A stretch of DNA of 8,711 nucleotides from Opitutaceae bacterium (GTDB lineage: Bacteria > Verrucomicrobiota > Verrucomicrobiia > Opitutales > Opitutaceae), in assembly GCA_031254955.1 (NCBI GenBank), contig JAIRTK010000449.1, positions 1 to 8,711 on the forward strand, written 5' to 3'. The notes under the pieces are model-generated. The model searched no databases. It saw nothing but the letters and a program-made list of their open reading frames with translations, and was not told the DNA's origin. The first letter of the stretch is position 1, and the number at the start of each line of letters is the position of its first letter. Below, piece by piece: positions 4,855 through 8,711 of this stretch. The position numbers and the translations under genes were made by a program.

Positions 4855-5616
4855 TCAATCCGCCGCCTTCCGGACGCGGCGGAGGTTGTCGCACACAATG
4901 GCCGCCGCCACGCCGGCATTGAGCGATTCGGCCCGACCGTGGCGCGGGATCGTCACCCGCCGCGTCACCCGCGCGCTGACCGCGGGCGAAAGCCCCCTGC
5001 CCTCGCCGCCGATCACCACGACCGCCGCCGCCAGCGGGGCAAGCTCATGCACGCTCTCGCCCTCCAGATCGCAACCGAGCACCGGCACGCCCGCGCCCGC
5101 CGCCTCCGCCAGCGCCCCGGCCAGTTCCGCCGTGAGGATGCGCACCCGGCTGAACGAACCCATGCTGGCGTTGATGACTTTTTGGGAAAACACATCCGCG
5201 CACGCCGGCGAGCAAACCACCCGGTCAAACGCAAACCAGTCCGCCACCCGCAACAGCGTGCCGACGTTGCCCGCGTCCTGCACGCCGTCGAGCGCGAGCG
5301 TGAACCCGCGCGCCATTTCGCCCGGCGCCGGCGCCGTCCGCCCGATGCGCCCGACCGCAAACACCGGCGACGGCGTCGGAAAATGGCTGATGCGCGCCAT
5401 TTCCTCCGACGTGATCACGCGCACCGGCACCCGCGCCCGCGCGGCGGCGGCGGCCCCGTCCCAAGCGCCGGTCGCGAAAATCCCGGCCAAGGGAAACCCC
5501 TCCGCGAGCAACTCGCCCGTCACCTTCGCCCCCTCCACCACAAAGACCCCCTGCTCCTCGCGGCATTTCTTTTCGCGCAACGAGCGCAAGCGGTTGATTT
5601 CGGCCCTGGTCAGCAT
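4855..5616 (-). CDS. SpoU/TrmH-family RNA 2'-O-methyltransferase
   Basis: Encodes 253 residues. The protein should transfer a methyl group from S-adenosylmethionine to a ribose 2'-OH in rRNA or tRNA. Residues from about 20 to 90 look like the SpoU substrate-binding domain, with FVVEGAKVTGELLAEG and SHFPTPSPVFAV. The knotted SPOUT catalytic domain follows with all three motifs: motif 1 LDGVQDAGNVGTLLRVAD (Asn117, Arg123), motif 2 VVVIGGEGRGLSP (from about 199), and motif 3 IPRHGRAESLNAGVAAAIV (Glu230, Asn233). KVINASMGSFSRV before motif 2 is also typical. Length is normal for the family. It resembles the TsnR/RlmB-like group, but the modified nucleotide cannot be told from sequence, so no symbol is given. 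The ATG at 5616-5614 has only a weak AGGA upstream. It stands alone on the minus strand between two repeat-filled gaps and converges with malQ. Confidence 0.94.
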   Translation of the reverse strand: MLTRAEINRLRSLREKKCREEQGVFVVEGAKVTGELLAEGFPLAGIFATGAWDGAAAAARARVPVRVITSEEMARISHFPTPSPVFAVGRIGRTAPAPGEMARGFTLALDGVQDAGNVGTLLRVADWFAFDRVVCSPACADVFSQKVINASMGSFSRVRILTAELAGALAEAAGAGVPVLGCDLEGESVHELAPLAAAVVVIGGEGRGLSPAVSARVTRRVTIPRHGRAESLNAGVAAAIVCDNLRRVRKAAD

Positions 5617-5806
5617 CGCGCCATCCTAGAGCCGTCCCAGCGGGATTGGCAACCAATACGACAACGCGGAGGGGCGGAAGAGCGTAACAGAAAGTGCTGT
5701 CAGGACAGGAAGGATTTGGAGCCGTAGGCTTGCGATAAGGATGATGGAGAATCGGGATGGACAGGAGGAAAAGAAAAGGGAGGAAGAGGAAAAAGGGATG
5801 CGAAAG

Positions 5807-5998
5807 GGCGCTCGCGCAAGGAGCGGCGGCGTCCCCGCCGCCGGACGAGGCGAAGCCTCGCCCAGTTTGCGTTGGGCCGCGCAAAAACCCGTTTGTGAAA
5901 GGCTGCGCGAAAGCCCAAAGCCCGCGCGCGAACGGCCGCTCGCGTTGCGTTGCTCGTGTCCCCGGCGGCGGGACGCCGCCGCTCCTTGCGCGAGCGCC
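5807..5998. repeat. Long inverted repeat, 37-bp arms with one bulge
   Basis: The left arm 5807-5835 is the exact reverse complement of 5970-5998 (29 bp). After one extra C (5836) pairing continues for 8 bp (5837-5844 with 5962-5969). The 117 bases between hold a further hairpin, CGAGGC-GAA-GCCTCG (5846-5860). Each arm also contains its own GC palindrome. The element has no transposase and no intact gene; open frames through it on both strands are by-products of symmetry and high GC. It looks like a palindromic mobile element of MITE or REP type. I see no clear target-site duplication at the ends. The 190 bases between the methyltransferase start and this element are purine-rich and otherwise featureless. 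Confidence 0.88.
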
Positions 5999-6024
5999 TT
6001 GGGGCGACACGATTTTGAATCGCG

Positions 6025-6070
6025 CCTCCTCCCCTCCGCCCTCCTCCCCTCTCCTCCCCTCCCCCTCCGC
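6025..6070. repeat. Polypyrimidine tract with G-quadruplex potential on the minus strand
   Basis: Forty-six bases contain only C and T except for G at 6038 and 6069. The minus strand therefore has G-runs of 5, 4, 4, 3 and 4 with short spacers, enough for a G-quadruplex. The tract lies about 85 bases upstream of the GYF_2-CD225 gene. Purine-rich sequence on the far side of the long inverted repeat (5750-5806) mirrors it loosely. Confidence 0.7.
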
Positions 6071-6153
6071 TTAAAACTTCCGTCACCGCTTCTTGCCAAG
6101 TGCACAAGTTGTGTCTAACCGAAAGGCTTTCATTCATCACACGCCACATCGCC

Positions 6154-6681
6154 ATGACTTATCACGTCGCCCGCAACAACCAGCAACTCGGCACTTTTTC
6201 CAAGGAGGAGGTTGCCGCCCGCTATGCCAGCGGGGAAATCCTGCCCACGGACTTGGTCTGGACCGAAGGCATGGCGAACTGGCAGCCTGCCGCGCAAGTC
6301 TTCGGGCCACCGGCGCCTCCTCCGCCCCCGACCAGCGCGCCCGCGGGCATGCCGCCGCCGATAGTTCCGACAGGCGCGGCCACGCCGATGCCGCCGGCGT
6401 ATGACTCCACTCCGCGCCCGGCAAAACCGGAAAACTATCTCGTGTGGGCGATTCTGACCACGATTCTCTGCTGCCTGCCGTTCGGCATCGTCAGCATCAT
6501 TTTCGCCACGCAAGTGGATTCGAAATACACGTCCGGCGACTATGCCGGCGCGGAGGCTTCGTCGAAAAAGGCCAAGCTGTTCGCCATCGTGTCCGCCTGT
6601 TCGGCGCTTGCGCTGGGTGTCCTTTATATTCTCTTCATCGTCGTGCTCGGTGTCACCGGTGCGGCTGGCGGCAGCTATTGA
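6154..6681 (+). CDS. GYF_2 (DUF4339)-CD225/dispanin fusion membrane protein
   Basis: Encodes 175 residues in three parts. Residues 1-50 are a GYF_2 domain: YHVARNNQQLGTFSKEEVAA, then ILPTDLVWTEGMANWQPA with the typical LVW..GM..W. Residues 51-92 are a Pro/Ala-rich linker. Residues 93-168 are a CD225/dispanin domain: YLVWAILTTILCCLPFGIVS (first membrane segment, with the paired Cys at 106-107), the loop VDSKYTSGDYAGAEASSKKA with its conserved GDYAGA..SSKKA pattern, and a second membrane segment at about 142-168. The GYF_2 domain is expected to face the cytoplasm and bind proline-rich partners. No biochemical role is established for bacterial members as far as I know. The ATG at 6154 is chosen because it starts directly at the domain; no SD is visible. 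The DUF2752 gene follows 79 bases later on the same strand. Confidence 0.92.
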   Translation: MTYHVARNNQQLGTFSKEEVAARYASGEILPTDLVWTEGMANWQPAAQVFGPPAPPPPPTSAPAGMPPPIVPTGAATPMPPAYDSTPRPAKPENYLVWAILTTILCCLPFGIVSIIFATQVDSKYTSGDYAGAEASSKKAKLFAIVSACSALALGVLYILFIVVLGVTGAAGGSY

Positions 6682-6695
6682 GGCGCGGATTTCAG

Positions 6696-6714
6696 CCGCA
6701 AGCCGAACTTGCGG
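6696..6714. repeat. Hairpin CCGCAAG-CCGAA-CTTGCGG between two membrane-protein genes
   Basis: Perfect 7-bp arms with a 5-base loop lie in the 79-base gap between the CD225 and DUF2752 genes. There is no T-run, so it is not a standard terminator. It could be a processing or stability element in a shared transcript. Confidence 0.55.
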
Positions 6715-6760
6715 AGAGCCTGGCTCCCGCGAGGCCGTTGCCAATGCATCGGTTAACAAC

Positions 6761-7189
6761 ATGATCTTGAAACCGAAACCTAAGCACGGGTGTCCGCCTT
6801 GGCGGCTCGCCGCCGCGCTGGCACTGGCCGCGCTGCTCGCCGGTTTTTTGTGGATTCGCCACGCGGGGCGCGAACCGCGCGCGTGGTATCCGCCCTGCCC
6901 GCTCCATGCGACGACAGGCGTGCTGTGCCCTGGCTGCGGCTCGGCCCGCACGCTGCACGCTCTCGCGCACGGCGACCTGATGGCCGCCGCCGGGCACAAC
7001 ATCCTCATCACGGCCATCGCCCCGCTGCTGGCCGGCTGGGCGGCATGGGCGCTCTGGCGTGGCTTGGCGCAAAATCTCCCGCCACCGCCCGCACCGCCGC
7101 GCACGGCGAAAATCACCCTCGTCGTCGTGGTGGTGTTCACCGTTGCGCGCAATCTGCCTTGGTGGCCGTGGACGCTGCTCGCGCCATGA
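6761..7189 (+). CDS. DUF2752 membrane protein
   Basis: Encodes 142 residues. The DUF2752 signature is clear: CPLHATTGVLCPGCGSARTL at residues 46-65, then HALAHGDLMAAAGHN to about residue 80. A hydrophobic segment (about 15-32) precedes it and two follow (about 82-101 and 117-134), so it is an inner-membrane protein. The Cys-rich CP...TG..CPGCG loop could bind metal or form disulfides, which is inference. The ATG at 6761 starts just before the first membrane segment; no SD is evident. The in-frame stretch before it has a composition typical of spurious translation. As I recall, CD225 and DUF2752 genes are often neighbours in Bacteroidota and related groups, which fits their spacing here and suggests a shared membrane role. 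Function unknown. Confidence 0.9.
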   Translation: MILKPKPKHGCPPWRLAAALALAALLAGFLWIRHAGREPRAWYPPCPLHATTGVLCPGCGSARTLHALAHGDLMAAAGHNILITAIAPLLAGWAAWALWRGLAQNLPPPPAPPRTAKITLVVVVVFTVARNLPWWPWTLLAP

Positions 7190-7244
7190 TTCCCCATCAA
7201 CACCGCAGCGCATGAACCGGCGCATGACGCCCCCCAAAAAAAAT

Positions 7245-7276
7245 CGTTCTCGTTCTCTTCCTCGTTCTCGTTCTCG
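7245..7276 (+). repeat. Hexamer tandem repeat, consensus CGTTCT
   Basis: Five 6-bp units, four exact CGTTCT and one CTTCCT in the middle, end in a partial CG. An A-run (7236-7243) lies just before it. It is probably a slippage-prone simple repeat with no coding role. Confidence 0.8.
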
Positions 7277-7285
7277 ACGCAAAAC

Positions 7286-7347
7286 CGACTTGAACTGATT
7301 TAAGTCGATTTAAGTCGATTTAAATCGCTTCAAATCGATTTAAATCG
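7286..7347. promoter_or_regulatory. Phased array of six overlapping 12-mers, consensus CGATTTAAATCG
   Basis: At an exact 10-bp period the sequence gives CGACTTGAACTG (7286), TGATTTAAGTCG (7296), CGATTTAAGTCG (7306), CGATTTAAATCG (7316), CGCTTCAAATCG (7326) and CGATTTAAATCG (7336). The fourth and sixth are identical perfect palindromes whose centres are 20 bp apart, that is two helical turns. The AT cores repeat on one face of the helix, so the DNA may be bent, and repeated symmetric half-sites suit cooperative binding of a regulator. It lies about 245 bp before the yejB-like start and 97 bp after the DUF2752 stop. A slipped simple repeat with no function is the alternative. Confidence 0.6.
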
Positions 7348-7591
7348 CGCCACAGACTTGGCCGCCCGTCCCGCCGCACCCCACGTCCCTCCGCATCCCA
7401 TCAATCACCTCCACCAACAAATCACCTCCCACCAACGAGCCGCCCCCTCCCCAAAAAAAACGATTCCTGATGAAACGATTTCAGGATTGAAAACCCTCCA
7501 CCCCGAAACGCAAACTGCCTCCCGCTTGGACACCGCCGCCGCGCCCGCCCCCGCCGGACGCGGCGCAACCCGCAGCCCCCAGTTTCCCACG
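7348..7591. other. C-rich, G-poor leader region of the permease gene
   Basis: No gene is supported. On the plus strand 7366-7455 is rich in C and A and nearly free of G, as in Rho-utilisation regions. It is followed by an A-run (7455-7462) and a small hairpin (CCTGA/TCAGG near 7467-7486). The frame of the permease is open through this stretch, but the composition and lack of family similarity argue against translation. Confidence 0.4.
7403..7436 (+). repeat. Tandem direct repeat AATCACCTCC(C)ACCAAC
   Basis: AATCACCTCCACCAAC (7403-7418) recurs at 7420-7436 with one extra C. It is a small duplication inside the G-poor leader region before the permease gene. Confidence 0.8.
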
Positions 7592-8608
7592 ATGCGCGAT
7601 TATTTTATACGACGATTCCTGCTCATCCCCCCCACGCTGCTGGGGATTTCGCTCATCGTCTTCATGATCACGCGCGCCGCTCCGGGCGGCCCCTTCGAGC
7701 GCGCCATGGCCGAGATGCAACAGGCGAGCATGAGCGGCGGACGCGCGCTCGGCGGACAAAGCATGGCGCTCTCCGATGCCCAGATCGAACAAATGAAAGC
7801 CTACTACGGCTTCGACAAACCCGCGCTCCCCGCCTACCTCAACTGGCTTGGCAAAATCGTGCGCGGCAACCTCGGCACCTCATTCCGCTACAACGAACCG
7901 GTCACCTCCATCATGGCCGACCGCATGCCGGTCTCGATTTTCTACGGACTCGTCACCCTCGTCATCACCTACGCGATCTGCATCCCGCTCGGCATCGTAA
8001 AAGCCATCCGCCACCGCACGCTGGTGGACAATTCCACCTCGCTGCTCATCTTTTTCGGCTATTCCATCCCCGGATACGCGCTCGGCGCCGTGCTGTTGCT
8101 CGTCTTCGGCGCACGCCTGGAATGGTTTCCCATGGGCGGATTCACCAGCTTCGACTTCGAAGACAAATCCCTCTGGGGCCAGGCCCTCGACATCGGCCAC
8201 CACGCCGTGCTGCCCCTCATTTGCTACCTCATCGGCAGCTTCGCGGTTACGACGATGCTCATGAAAAACCACCTCATGGACAGCCTCTCCGCCGACTACG
8301 TGCGCACCGCCATCGCGAAAGGCGTCCCCTTCAAGCGCGCCGTCCTCGGCCACGCCCTCCGCAACTCCATCATCCCCATCGCCACCACCTTCGGGCAAAA
8401 CATCACGCTGCTGCTCACCGGCTCGTTCCTCATCGAGTCCATCTTCGACATCGACGGCTTCGGCCTGCTCGGCATCAGCTCCATCACCAACCGCGACTAC
8501 TTCGTGAGCATGGGCATCGTGATGGTCTCCGCCCTGCTCCTCATGATCGGCAACATCCTCTCCGACATGATTGTCGCCGCGATAGACCCCCGGATAAGAT
8601 TCAAGTGA
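7592..8608 (+). CDS. yejB: Peptide ABC transporter permease, YejB-like
   Basis: Encodes 338 residues. It is an inner-membrane permease of the binding-protein-dependent (Dpp/Opp) class, which imports peptides with a periplasmic binding protein, a second permease and ATPases. The start MRDYFIRRFLLIPPTLLGIS, ITRAAPGGPFERAMAEM, the YGFDKP before residue 77, and the end DPRIRF match what I know of YejB rather than DppB/OppB. Membrane segments lie at about 10-28, 114-137, 150-172, 206-225, 266-284 and 304-326. The EAA loop that contacts the ATPase is YVRTAIAKGVPFKRAVLGHA at about 236-255. The APGGP insertion region (about 30-65) is shorter than in E. coli YejB. The ATG at 7592 fits the family start; the open frame extends upstream but looks untranslated. 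There is no clear SD. The stop overlaps a GTG that starts the probable yejE. E. coli YejABEF imports microcin C; the substrate here is unknown. Confidence 0.93.
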   Translation: MRDYFIRRFLLIPPTLLGISLIVFMITRAAPGGPFERAMAEMQQASMSGGRALGGQSMALSDAQIEQMKAYYGFDKPALPAYLNWLGKIVRGNLGTSFRYNEPVTSIMADRMPVSIFYGLVTLVITYAICIPLGIVKAIRHRTLVDNSTSLLIFFGYSIPGYALGAVLLLVFGARLEWFPMGGFTSFDFEDKSLWGQALDIGHHAVLPLICYLIGSFAVTTMLMKNHLMDSLSADYVRTAIAKGVPFKRAVLGHALRNSIIPIATTFGQNITLLLTGSFLIESIFDIDGFGLLGISSITNRDYFVSMGIVMVSALLLMIGNILSDMIVAAIDPRIRFK

Positions 8609-8711
8609 CCCCATCGCCGACCGAAAAGACCGCGCCCTCCGCGCCCCCGCGTAGAAAACCAAGCCCGGAGAATACACCGCCCCCGCCGCCCTCAAACTCC
8701 CCTACCCTACC
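8605..8711 (+). CDS. Probable second permease (YejE-like), N-terminus only
   Basis: A GTG at 8605-8607 overlaps the TGA of the yejB-like gene in a GTGA, and its frame is open for 35 codons to the window edge. It reads (M)TPSPTEKTAPSAPP, then more Pro/Ser-rich sequence. No membrane segment has been reached, so the identity rests on context: in yej operons yejB is followed directly by yejE. A Pro-rich cytoplasmic extension before the first helix would be unlike E. coli YejE. A start further downstream, outside the window, is possible. Confidence 0.5.
   Translation, partial: MTPSPTEKTAPSAPPRRKPSPENTPPPPPSNSPTL

Noticed and set aside
4796..5727. Two plus-strand open frames across the methyltransferase gene
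   Set aside because: They are antisense to a gene with all three SPOUT motifs and are rich in Arg, Pro and Ala without domains.
5805..6000. Target-site duplication at the ends of the long inverted repeat
   Set aside because: The flanks do not show a convincing matching short direct repeat.
5225..6155. Several overlapping minus- and plus-strand open frames through the long inverted repeat
   Set aside because: They exist on both strands because the DNA is palindromic and GC-rich; their products are Arg/Pro/Ala-rich and mirror each other.
6130..7282. Long minus-strand open frames across the CD225 and DUF2752 genes
   Set aside because: They are antisense to two genes with clear domain signatures and have mirror-type composition.
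7880..8695. Minus-strand open frame of 271 codons across yejB
   Set aside because: It is antisense to a well-conserved permease, and its Glu/Asp/Gly/Val-rich product fits a mirror of membrane-protein codons.

Overview
The window looks like GC-rich bacterial chromosome from the phylum Verrucomicrobiota, most likely the Opitutaceae. The basis is indirect: high GC, weak or absent Shine-Dalgarno (SD) sites at most housekeeping-type genes, a GYF_2-CD225 membrane protein next to a DUF2752 protein, and intergenic gaps filled with palindromes and short tandem repeats. No RNA gene, CRISPR array or complete insertion sequence was recognised.

Layout. (1) 1-1032, minus strand: at least four small genes of unknown function read leftwards and continue past the left edge. 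Each start overlaps the previous stop by 4 bases (ATGA), and each downstream gene's SD lies inside the end of the gene before it. A 338-bp tandem duplication (328-665 and 666-1003) made the second gene a chimera of its neighbours. A structured leader (1046-1123) and two palindromes (1199-1217, 1253-1266) precede the operon. (2) 1290-2391: an AT-richer island with a lipoprotein-like reading frame that looks eroded. (3) 2687-4354: malQ, a GH77 4-alpha-glucanotransferase with a complete catalytic triad, apparently transcribed alone. (4) 4355-4854: a 500-bp gap with a row of different palindromic elements. (5) 4855-5616, minus strand: a SpoU/TrmH-family RNA 2'-O-methyltransferase. (6) 5617-6153: a gap dominated by a long inverted repeat (5807-5998) and a polypyrimidine tract. 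(7) 6154-7189: the GYF_2-CD225 protein and the DUF2752 protein, probably one unit. (8) 7190-7591: a gap with a hexamer repeat, a striking 10-bp-phased array of six related 12-mers (7286-7347), and a C-rich, G-poor stretch. (9) 7592-8711: a YejB-like peptide ABC transporter permease, followed with a 4-base overlap by the start of what is probably the partner permease, YejE.

The housekeeping parts (malQ, RNA methyltransferase, yejB) are ordinary and do not form one pathway. The parts that deserve attention are the chimeric small-gene operon with its leader, the phased 12-mer array, and the two groups of palindromic elements. I did not find a complete, recognisable new defence or mobile system; the small-gene operon is the best candidate for something undescribed, and only its first part is visible.
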